A stretch of DNA of 45,558 nt from assembly GCA_051275515.1 (NCBI GenBank), contig JBNMOT010000010.1:1-45558 (forward strand), written 5' to 3'. The notes beneath the pieces were generated by a model. The model worked only from the letters and a program-made list of their open reading frames with translations. It did not search any database and was not told the origin of the DNA. Positions 7,889 to 13,476 of this stretch are shown piece after piece. The position numbers were made by a program, and so were the translations under genes. This DNA comes from Oleispira sp051275515. GTDB lineage: Bacteria; Pseudomonadota; Gammaproteobacteria; Pseudomonadales; Oceanobacteraceae. The number at the start of each line of letters is the position of its first letter. The stretch's first letter is position 1.

Positions 7889-9148
7889 ATGATTAAAAAT
7901 TATAGGTTTAAGAATTTCGCATCGTATTTAGATGAAGTTTTTGTCGATTTTAGCGTCAGTAAGAAAACAGCTCACTCATATTATGATCATGAGTTTTCTA
8001 ATGGCGAAAAAACAGCAAAAGTTGCAGGTGTCTTCGGTGCAAATGGATCAGGTAAATCAAATCTTGTAAAACCACTAGCTTTCTTAGCTTGGTTTATCTC
8101 TGGTTCATTTAGTACAAATAAAGAAGAAAAACGTATTCCATATTCACCTCACTTCTCTACACCCGATGCTAACGGAGAAATAGAAGTTGAGTTCTGTAAG
8201 CAAATTCAAGGTGATGAGCATGAAGTAGAAGTCGATTTCAAATACTCCGTTGAATTCAATAAAGATATGGTGCTTAAAGAAGAGCTAAAGATGAAAACAT
8301 CCCATCTATTTAGTTCAGTTTTCTCGAGAGTTTATGATGTTAAAAGTGACGAGTATACGATAAAGAAAAATAACTCATATTTTCACTTACCTTTAAAATT
8401 ACTGAGCAATGCACCAAAGAATTGCTCATTAATTTCTTATACTCACTGGATAACTGAAGACAAGTTCAAGAAGTCTGATGATACTGAGCATGAGGTCGAT
8501 GTTGCATACATTGTGGGCGAATACTTCAATACTATGTATTCAAATTTAAAGTCAGCTGGCAGAAGAAATTTCAGCTCAAATTTATCAATAGCTACTGAGT
8601 ACTTAATGCACAATGAGGCTCCGTTTGAAAAAGTAAAGCAGCTACTTCTTCGATATGACTTAGGCATCAGTGATATTGTTATTGAAGAGTCTCATGTCGT
8701 GCTAGAAGAGGGAGGTGAAGAAACCAGAGCAGTAGCATATTGTTACCATACACTAGGTGATAAGAGCTATAGGTTACCTATTCATCTAGAATCTAGCGGT
8801 ACAATTTCAGCTTTTTCATTGCTATACACAGTGGTGCAAACTTTAGAGCATGGCAGCATTGCTGTACTTGATGAGTTTGATAATGATCTTCACCCTCACT
8901 TTGCTCAAGAGATAGTTGATTTATACAAAAATGAATCCTCTAACCCAAATAAAGCTCAGTTGATATTCACTTCCCACACAACAGAAATGCTGAAAACGCT
9001 TAGGAAGCAGCATATTCACTTTACCGAAAAGAATGAATGTGTCTCAGAAACTTATCGAGCAGATGAGATAGAGGGTTTAAAAGATAGAGATAACTTGTAT
9101 TCGAAATATATCAACGGTGCTCTTGGTGCACTTCCTTCGTATAATTAG
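7889..9148 (+). CDS. AAA/ABC-type ATPase (AAA_15/AAA_21, RloA/AbiLi-like), candidate anti-phage protein
   Basis: A 419-aa SMC/ABC-like ATPase with the layout of abortive-infection ATPases. It opens with IKNYRFKNFASY, typical of AAA_15/AAA_21 proteins. Walker A GANGSGKS is near residues 49-56, an ABC signature-like ESSGT near 300, Walker B AVLDEFDNDLHP near 324-335, and the switch His in FTSHTTEM near 361. The middle region (about 90-290) is unlike anything I can name. It is followed after 11 nt by a small RloB/TOPRIM-like gene, the gene order of RloA-RloB and AbiL-type systems. The ATPase probably senses infection and licenses the partner effector; this is inference. A moderate ribosome binding site (AGG) precedes the ATG. 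Confidence 0.8.
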   Translation: MIKNYRFKNFASYLDEVFVDFSVSKKTAHSYYDHEFSNGEKTAKVAGVFGANGSGKSNLVKPLAFLAWFISGSFSTNKEEKRIPYSPHFSTPDANGEIEVEFCKQIQGDEHEVEVDFKYSVEFNKDMVLKEELKMKTSHLFSSVFSRVYDVKSDEYTIKKNNSYFHLPLKLLSNAPKNCSLISYTHWITEDKFKKSDDTEHEVDVAYIVGEYFNTMYSNLKSAGRRNFSSNLSIATEYLMHNEAPFEKVKQLLLRYDLGISDIVIEESHVVLEEGGEETRAVAYCYHTLGDKSYRLPIHLESSGTISAFSLLYTVVQTLEHGSIAVLDEFDNDLHPHFAQEIVDLYKNESSNPNKAQLIFTSHTTEMLKTLRKQHIHFTEKNECVSETYRADEIEGLKDRDNLYSKYINGALGALPSYN

Positions 9149-9159
9149 GTGCTGCCAGA

Positions 9160-9681
9160 ATGAAAAAAGGAAGTAAGCGTAGAGTATTGAAGAAGACTAT
9201 GATTTTTGTTGGGGAAGGTGAGGCCGAGAAAGCTTTCATTTCTTACTTAAGATCACTTTATTGTGTGGGAGGTCTCAGAGTTACTCCAAAGTCTGCAGGT
9301 GGTAAAGGTCCTAATAATGTTTTAAATGACGCTATTTGTACACTCACTAAAACTGGATGTGATTTTGTAGCAACACTTTTAGATACTGATATACCTTGGC
9401 CTCCAGAGTTGGTAAAAGAGGCTGATGCAAAAGGAGTTCACGTAATAGGATCGAAACCCTGCTTAGAAGGATTATTATTAAAAATTCTAGGTAAGAGGCT
9501 GCCACGCCCAGCGACGAGTGATGCGTGTAAAAAACGAATGCATTCTCTTCTTTCAGGTAAAGAGACGGACAAATCATCGTATGAAGAACTGTTTACAAAA
9601 AGTGTGCTTGATGAATCTGCAAAAAAAGTTCCAGAACTTAAATTGATGATAGATCTACTTTCGGGAAAATTGAGTACTTAA
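9160..9681 (+). CDS. RloB/AbiLii-like TOPRIM-fold putative effector
   Basis: A 173-aa protein partnered with the upstream ATPase. It shows the elements of RloB/OLD-type TOPRIM folds in order: IFVGEGEAEKAF (residues ~15-27, acidic Glu), a LDTDIPW acidic DxD-like strand near 73-79, and IGSKPCLEGLLLKILG near 96-110, corresponding to the SNPCFExWLLLHF motif of RloB. It is shorter than the roughly 200-residue RloB proteins I know. TOPRIM partners in such pairs often cleave nucleic acid, including tRNA, during abortive defence; activity here is inferred. A different TOPRIM/DUF4435-like family is possible. The ATG lies 11 nt after the ATPase stop, so the two are surely co-transcribed. Confidence 0.6.
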   Translation: MKKGSKRRVLKKTMIFVGEGEAEKAFISYLRSLYCVGGLRVTPKSAGGKGPNNVLNDAICTLTKTGCDFVATLLDTDIPWPPELVKEADAKGVHVIGSKPCLEGLLLKILGKRLPRPATSDACKKRMHSLLSGKETDKSSYEELFTKSVLDESAKKVPELKLMIDLLSGKLST

Positions 9682-9714
9682 CCTAAGCCCTTGGTTATTC
9701 AAGTGATTAGGTTA
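9679..9714. terminator. Hairpin between the convergent RloB-like and resolvase genes
   Basis: TAACCTAA (9679-9686, overlapping the stop codon) pairs perfectly with TTAGGTTA (9707-9714). The stem is AT-rich with no strong T-run, so termination is uncertain. Confidence 0.35.
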
Positions 9715-9758
9715 TACCCGTTCGATAATGAGCTAGCAGAATTCTTTAGAAATGGTTG

Positions 9759-10307
9759 CTAGTAATATGCAGGGCGGCATATTCGGTAAATGCTGGAAAG
9801 ACTAACTCCTAGCGATTCAGCAATCATTTTTTTACTTATGCCTTCAGTTATGAGCATCTTTACTTCATCTGCCTTAACCATAGCAGTCGGTTTACGCCCT
9901 AGATACTTCCCTTTGCGCTTTGCAGCCGCGATACCCTCAGCTTGTCGCTCTAGCAGTAACTCACGCTCAAAAGCAGCCACAGCGCCTATCATGGTGAGCA
10001 TTAGTCGCCCCGTTGATGTTGAAGTATCTATCCCAAGGTTTAGCACCTTAAGCGCTACTTTCTTCTGGTCGAGATATTCAACAATCTCAAGTAGGTGACG
10101 AGTATTACGAGCAAGACGACAAAGTTTCGTAACCATAACCGTATCGCCATCTCTCACGAATTCCAACATAAGCTTTAGCTGCTCTCGCGTCGCTTTAGCA
10201 CCTGATTCTTTCTCTTGATAAACCTTAGAACAAGACGAAAGCTCAGAAAGCTGAACGTCTAAACTTTGGTTTGCAGTGCTCACTCTCGCGTATCCGATTA
10301 TAGCCAT
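9759..10307 (-). CDS. Serine recombinase (resolvase/invertase family)
   Basis: A 182-aa small serine recombinase. The N-terminal catalytic domain begins IIGYARVSTANQ, with the nucleophilic Ser at residue 10 and Arg at 8. It continues with GDTVMVTKLCRLARN and the long helix containing TSTGRLMLTMIGAVAAFERELLLERQ. The C-terminal helix-turn-helix (about 145-180) includes ISKKMIAESLGVSLSSIYRICR. Length is normal for Tn3-type resolvases or DNA invertases. It reads against the rest of the element and overlaps its ribosome binding site with the stop of a 35-aa upstream peptide. It may resolve multimers of the circular form or flip DNA; no inverted crossover sites were recognised. Confidence 0.93.
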   Translation of the reverse strand: MAIIGYARVSTANQSLDVQLSELSSCSKVYQEKESGAKATREQLKLMLEFVRDGDTVMVTKLCRLARNTRHLLEIVEYLDQKKVALKVLNLGIDTSTSTGRLMLTMIGAVAAFERELLLERQAEGIAAAKRKGKYLGRKPTAMVKADEVKMLITEGISKKMIAESLGVSLSSIYRICRPAYY

Positions 10308-10317
10308 AATTCATCTC

Positions 10318-10425
10318 CTATCGCTGTTCGTCTTGTTGATCAAAGTGCTCTTGAATGCTCGCTGCTAGAGCGGTAATGGCTGCGAGTACAACGGCTTGAA
10401 GTAACTTGTTTAATAGTGGATTCAT
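10318..10425 (-). CDS. 35-aa hydrophobic peptide coupled to the resolvase
   Basis: A short ORF reading leftwards from ATG at 10425, preceded by AAGGAG at ideal spacing. The peptide begins MNPLLNKLLQAVVLAA, runs through a hydrophobic helix (residues ~4-24) and ends in a charged tail (EHFDQQDEQR). Its TAG stop runs into GGAG, the ribosome binding site of the resolvase whose ATG is 10 nt later, so translation is probably coupled. One membrane-spanning or membrane-associated helix is predicted by eye. Function unknown; a small membrane protein, a type I toxin-like peptide or simply a leader peptide are possible. Confidence 0.55.
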   Translation of the reverse strand: MNPLLNKLLQAVVLAAITALAASIQEHFDQQDEQR

Positions 10426-10580
10426 CTGATTGCTCCTTGGTTATCAGTACCTTACTTATAACGGGAACCTGCTTTTATATTGATCAGAACGCCTCTTAAT
10501 TATGCTTTTCTATTCTTTTTTGTTCAGCACCGTTCTCAAAACACTAAAATCTAAGTAGGTAAACAAAAAAGGAGCTACCT

Positions 10581-10727
10581 ATGAAAACGAATAGAATCAC
10601 AAGACGCAGAAAGGCTCAGATAATTGAGCTTCGAGATGAAGGTTTCACTCACTACTACATCGCAATCAAAGTTGGCTGTCACCGAAACACGGTTGGCTCA
10701 GTGCTAAGGCGTGAAGGTGTGAGTTGA
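10581..10727 (+). CDS. 48-aa helix-turn-helix protein
   Basis: A short ORF with a strong AAAGGAG ribosome binding site 7 nt before the ATG. The peptide starts MKTNRITRRRKAQIIEL and then contains DEGFTHYYIAIKVGCHRNTVGSVLRREG, a homeodomain-like HTH of the type at the C-terminus of serine recombinases and in small transposase-like regulators. It is basic and small enough to be a stand-alone DNA-binding regulator or excisionase-like factor. It heads the rightward operon with the RHH-like and primase-like genes. It diverges from the peptide/resolvase unit across ~155 nt, which must hold both promoters; TAGGTA and TACCTA halves flank its ribosome binding site. Confidence 0.65.
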   Translation: MKTNRITRRRKAQIIELRDEGFTHYYIAIKVGCHRNTVGSVLRREGVS

Positions 10728-10731
10728 TTTC

Positions 10732-10902
10732 ATGTACTTGAATCTTAGAAAAGCAACGTATCAATCTCTAATAAACATAGCCAATAGCAAGGATCAGCCA
10801 TTGGCTAGCTACATAAACGAATTACTAGAACAACAAATAATCCAGCAAGGAAAGCAAGATGAACGCAGCACAGAACTTAGTAAAAATAGAAGATGCCACT
10901 GA
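10732..10902 (+). CDS. 56-aa ribbon-helix-helix-like protein overlapping the primase gene
   Basis: Reads from ATG 10732, 4 nt after the HTH gene stop. The first ~40 residues (MYLNLRKATYQSLINIAN, then PLASYINELLEQQI) fit the strand-helix-helix pattern of Arc/CopG ribbon-helix-helix repressors. The last 15 codons overlap the start of the primase-like gene by 44 nt in another frame and carry no recognisable domain. The ribosome binding site (AGGTG) is distant, so translational coupling to the HTH gene is likely. It may act as operon autorepressor or as a plasmid-style partner for replication control. Small size keeps confidence moderate. Confidence 0.5.
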   Translation: MYLNLRKATYQSLINIANSKDQPLASYINELLEQQIIQQGKQDERSTELSKNRRCH

Positions 10903-12292
10903 ATGGATAGCAGGTTTAAGTGAGCAAGGATGGTGTTGGTACACAGGAGATGAAAAAGGAACCTTTTTCTGGAACAGATATACCGATACTAGAAATTCAC
11001 TGGACTCTATGCTTCTGAAGGCAGCTCAACACGGGATCAATAAAGCTCAGGCGCGACCAATGCTTAATCGGCGATTAGCGACCATAGATGGTGTAAGATT
11101 TGAGCCTGCTAAACCAGAAGTATTTGAGGAGTATCGTTGCCGCTACTCAAACAGCTTTAGATCAATGAAGCATATAGTCGAGTCGATAAGAAACCCAGAA
11201 GAAGACATGTCGTTTATTAATGGTCCAGATTATAACGACGACCCTAACGAGTGTCCCAAAGAGCTGCTATTCAACGATGCGGAACCTTTTCGCGAATTCA
11301 TCCTGCGCCTAACCTCCAATGACGAAGACTATGAGTGGCTCATGTGCTGGATGGCACACATGATTCAAAAGCCAGCTGAAAGACCTAGCGTACATCCCCT
11401 TTTTAGAACCGCACATGGTATTGGTAAAAACGTATTGGTCGAACAGGTTCTGAATAAATTATTAGCAGGGAATACCGCGACTACGAGCCTTAGAGAAATT
11501 GGGAATACGCATAGCGAAACTATAGCCAATAATCTACTCGTATTTGTGGATGAAAGTAAGGCCAAGGGGATAGGCGTGTACCTCAAACTAAAGAGCATCT
11601 TGGCCTCAAAGGAAGCCACTATTAACCCTAAGTACGTTAGGCCTTACCAGCAAAACCTCTATGCGAGATTCATGTTTGCAGATAACACCGAGGGCCGTGC
11701 TTTCAGTATTGAGCAAGAAGATCGACGAATTTACGTTATGGAATACGTTGTTCATGAGCGGGATAAGGCTGAAACTCAGGAATTCATTGAGGACTTTTTA
11801 GGATGGTGGGGAGCCAACTATGATACGGCTTATCAGTATCTTTATGAATATGACATCTCAGGCTGGAGTCCCTACGTATGCCCTATGACCAAGGCTAAAA
11901 AAGATTACCTTGGCATGTGCAATGATCAGCACGAGGACCTGATTAAAAAATACCAAGAAGACACAGGTAGAATGAGCATAACCGAAGCAAGCTGGAACCG
12001 CTTTATTGGCTTCCAAGGATATGCATTAGAAATCAGTGAGCAGCTTCAGTGGACAGCCTCACACTTGAATAAAAATGCTTACTTTAAGAGGAAGTTGGAA
12101 GCTGTTGGGTTTAGAGATGAGCGACCTTTAAAGAGGATTGATGGCGTTCAGAAGCGGGTTAGTGCGTGGATTCTGACGAATTGTGGTGCTAGGAGTAAAT
12201 ACGATCTAGTTATGAGTGAGAATGAGGCTGAAAAGCCCACAGAACGAGCTTGTTCAGGATCAGAAAGTGTTGAATCAGGGGTTACGGTTTAG
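10859..12292 (+). CDS. Primase/helicase-type replication protein (DUF5906-like, SF3/D5-like ATPase)
   Basis: A 477-aa protein of the kind found in phage satellites and plasmids for autonomous replication. The ATPase core begins with HPLFRTAHGIGKNVLVEQV, where GIGKN near residue 187 is the Walker A of SF3-like helicases. LLVFVDESKAKG near 227 is the Walker B, and ARFMFADNTEGRAFSIEQEDRRIYV is the sensor/arginine region typical of DUF5906 (NrS-1 polymerase-like helicase) proteins. No full primase active site is obvious in the N-terminal ~140 residues. It should unwind an element origin, perhaps in the GTCAC-rich region just downstream. AAGGA precedes the ATG. The final ~30 residues are low-complexity. 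Confidence 0.8.
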   Translation: MNAAQNLVKIEDATEWIAGLSEQGWCWYTGDEKGTFFWNRYTDTRNSLDSMLLKAAQHGINKAQARPMLNRRLATIDGVRFEPAKPEVFEEYRCRYSNSFRSMKHIVESIRNPEEDMSFINGPDYNDDPNECPKELLFNDAEPFREFILRLTSNDEDYEWLMCWMAHMIQKPAERPSVHPLFRTAHGIGKNVLVEQVLNKLLAGNTATTSLREIGNTHSETIANNLLVFVDESKAKGIGVYLKLKSILASKEATINPKYVRPYQQNLYARFMFADNTEGRAFSIEQEDRRIYVMEYVVHERDKAETQEFIEDFLGWWGANYDTAYQYLYEYDISGWSPYVCPMTKAKKDYLGMCNDQHEDLIKKYQEDTGRMSITEASWNRFIGFQGYALEISEQLQWTASHLNKNAYFKRKLEAVGFRDERPLKRIDGVQKRVSAWILTNCGARSKYDLVMSENEAEKPTERACSGSESVESGVTV

Positions 12293-12321
12293 CTACTTAT
12301 TAAGAAGAAATCTGGTAGCCC

Positions 12322-12443
12322 TGTCACCCCCGTCACTTTCTGGGGTGAACTGAATTTCCTACGGCAAGATTGAATAATTTAGCTCTAAGAGAAACTAGTA
12401 CTCTGTCACAAGGGTAGTCAAGGGCATGTCACACCCCAGTCAC
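12322..12443. repeat. GTCAC-rich iteron-like region, candidate replication or recombinase-binding region
   Basis: Five GTCAC pentamers occur in ~120 bp: 12323, 12332, 12405, 12428 and 12439. Two form similar composite units, GTCACCCCCGTCAC (12323-12336) and GTCACACCCCAGTCAC (12428-12443). TCACCCC (12324-12330) also pairs with GGGGTGA (12342-12348). The stretch 12293-12642 has no convincing gene. Position right after the primase-like gene suits an origin, but the same TGTCACA motif at the element ends suggests integrase or regulator binding instead. Confidence 0.45.
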
Positions 12444-12473
12444 TATGATCTAGCTGCTTCGAAAAGTCTTTAG

Positions 12474-12564
12474 TAGTACACTTTCTCTCATCATACCGCT
12501 TTGATGGCCTCATAGTTCATACTATGAGGCTTGCAGTGAGAGAGAATCTCTCAACCTCCGGGCA
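12474..12564 (+). repeat. Decayed second att-like block
   Basis: This block aligns end to end with the true right end (13116-13219). Shared in order: GTACACTTT, a TCATC-CCG-TTGATG segment, a hairpin ending in GGCTT, and CTCCGGGCA (12556-12564), part of the att core. The distance from the GGCTT hairpin arm to the core differs by only one base (39 versus 40). In this copy the hairpin is perfect: GCCTCATAG (12507-12515) with CTATGAGGC (12522-12530). A second palindrome GAGAGA-A-TCTCTC follows. It looks like an old or duplicated attachment region. Confidence 0.5.
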
Positions 12565-12642
12565 TAAGTCTAAACCCTTGAACTTCAAGGTTTTTGTTCT
12601 AGGGGATGAAAAACCACCCTAGAAAGTAACAAAAACCCAAAC

Positions 12643-13098
12643 ATGGATCCTACAATGGACGTTCCACAATTGTTAAAAGTACTTGAACTTTGGCTTACTC
12701 AATTTTCAAGATTCTGCGGAAAACTTGTAATACTTACCTTGTTTTGGTCATCCCTTCTATCTCTTGCACACTTAATAGCTCAGGCCCTCGGCTATTCAGG
12801 CTTATTTGATGGATTATTCAGTATTACATCTAGAATATACGGAGATAAAATCGCATGGGCGTCAACATCAATTGCTTTAGCGACTTCTGTAGCTCTTGGT
12901 CACATGAGAAATTTAGAGTTAAATGAAGAAAAACGCCGAGAAGAACTAGAGAATAACTGGGAAGCCGAATTCAAAAGGAACTATACAAAAGTCCCAGACA
13001 ATGAGACTGAACCCACTCAACCTCAAATCAATCAAAACATCCCACAGCCTAGTCCTCCGATTGAGACTCAAAAATTAAAGGAAGCATCAAGGTTTTAA
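12643..13098 (+). CDS. Hypothetical two-TM protein at the right end of the element
   Basis: A 151-aa protein I do not recognise. Two hydrophobic segments are visible (about residues 26-50 and 68-88), followed by a charged, helix-prone stretch (LELNEEKRREELENNW) and a proline/glutamine-rich tail. It is therefore probably a small inner-membrane protein with a cytoplasmic coiled tail. The start is uncertain: ATG 12643 lacks a clear ribosome binding site, and ATG 12655 is an alternative. The gene sits alone between the decayed att-like block and attR, a place where satellites often carry accessory genes such as superinfection or anti-phage factors. No function should be inferred beyond membrane location. 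Confidence 0.55.
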   Translation: MDPTMDVPQLLKVLELWLTQFSRFCGKLVILTLFWSSLLSLAHLIAQALGYSGLFDGLFSITSRIYGDKIAWASTSIALATSVALGHMRNLELNEEKRREELENNWEAEFKRNYTKVPDNETEPTQPQINQNIPQPSPPIETQKLKEASRF

Positions 13099-13114
13099 CC
13101 AAAGTCCGAATAAT

Positions 13115-13134
13115 GGTACACTTTTGTCACACAT
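13115..13134 (+). repeat. Right-end arm-type site candidate
   Basis: This 20-bp stretch matches 6102-6121 at the left end at 17 of 20 positions, in the same orientation. Both contain GGTA-ACA followed by TTTGT-ACACAT. They lie about 65-90 bp from the respective att cores, the distance expected of integrase arm sites. The block continues through a GGCCC/GGGGC hairpin (about 13165-13186) to attR. Confidence 0.5.
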
Positions 13135-13205
13135 CTTCACTCATCCGACAGCCTTGATGAGCTGAAAGGCCCGTAATATGGGGCTTTTACTGAATGGGTG
13201 CCCCC

Positions 13206-13223
13206 TCTGTCTCCGGGCACCAT
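13206..13223 (+). repeat. attR core
   Basis: Exact copy of the 18-bp attL core at 6020-6037. It is a tRNA-Phe 3' remnant left at the right junction and no longer part of a complete tRNA. The bases that follow (TATTCCAAGAAGCC) still resemble those after attL. Confidence 0.92.
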
Positions 13224-13232
13224 TATTCCAAG

Positions 13233-13262
13233 AAGCCTGTACTGAAAAGTACGGGCTTTTTT
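13233..13262 (+). terminator. Original tRNA-Phe terminator, displaced to the right junction
   Basis: AAGCCTGTACT - GAAA - AGTACGGGCTT: 11-bp stem with one G-T pair, a GAAA tetraloop and T6. It sits 9 nt after attR, where the host terminator of the tRNA would have been before integration. The remaining spacer 13263-13476 has no gene I can see and should carry the promoter of the next operon. Confidence 0.8.
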
Positions 13263-13476
13263 GTGCCTGCTAAACTGCGCTAGATTACCTATGACTCACA
13301 CCTTTTTACATTAGGCCTATTAAAAACTGAGATCACCTGTCATGGTGCGGAAAACCCGTCCATTAAATTAACGATCGATCAATAAATTTCAGCTTAACGG
13401 CGCCCTCCTCAACAGGCTTACAGTCCCATTAATTAGCTGCTAGTCTTATACCGTACTTAAGCAAAAAGGCTAAACA

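Larger units (their letters stand above)
6020..13223. mobile_element. ~7.2 kb integrative element in the 3' end of tRNA-Phe
   Basis: Bounded by an 18-bp exact direct repeat that includes the tRNA-Phe 3' end (6020-6037 and 13206-13223). Just inside the left repeat lies a tyrosine recombinase, the usual arrangement for tRNA-targeting islands. Cargo in order: integrase, AAA ATPase plus RloB-like pair, serine resolvase, 35-aa hydrophobic peptide, two small DNA-binding proteins, primase/helicase-type protein, two-TM protein. No structural phage genes, terminase, relaxase or mating genes are present, so transfer would need a helper. It resembles a phage-satellite or minimal integrative element. The cargo around 7.9-9.7 kb looks more A/T-rich than the flanking genes. 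Confidence 0.9.

Noticed and set aside
9759..10307. Phase-variation invertase with flanking invertible segment
   Set aside because: I found no pair of inverted crossover-type repeats around the serine recombinase, so inversion cannot be claimed.
10425..10581. Phage-type lysis/lysogeny switch region
   Set aside because: The divergent spacer has only weak TAGGTA/TACCTA halves and no paired CI/Cro-like genes; calling it a switch would be speculative.
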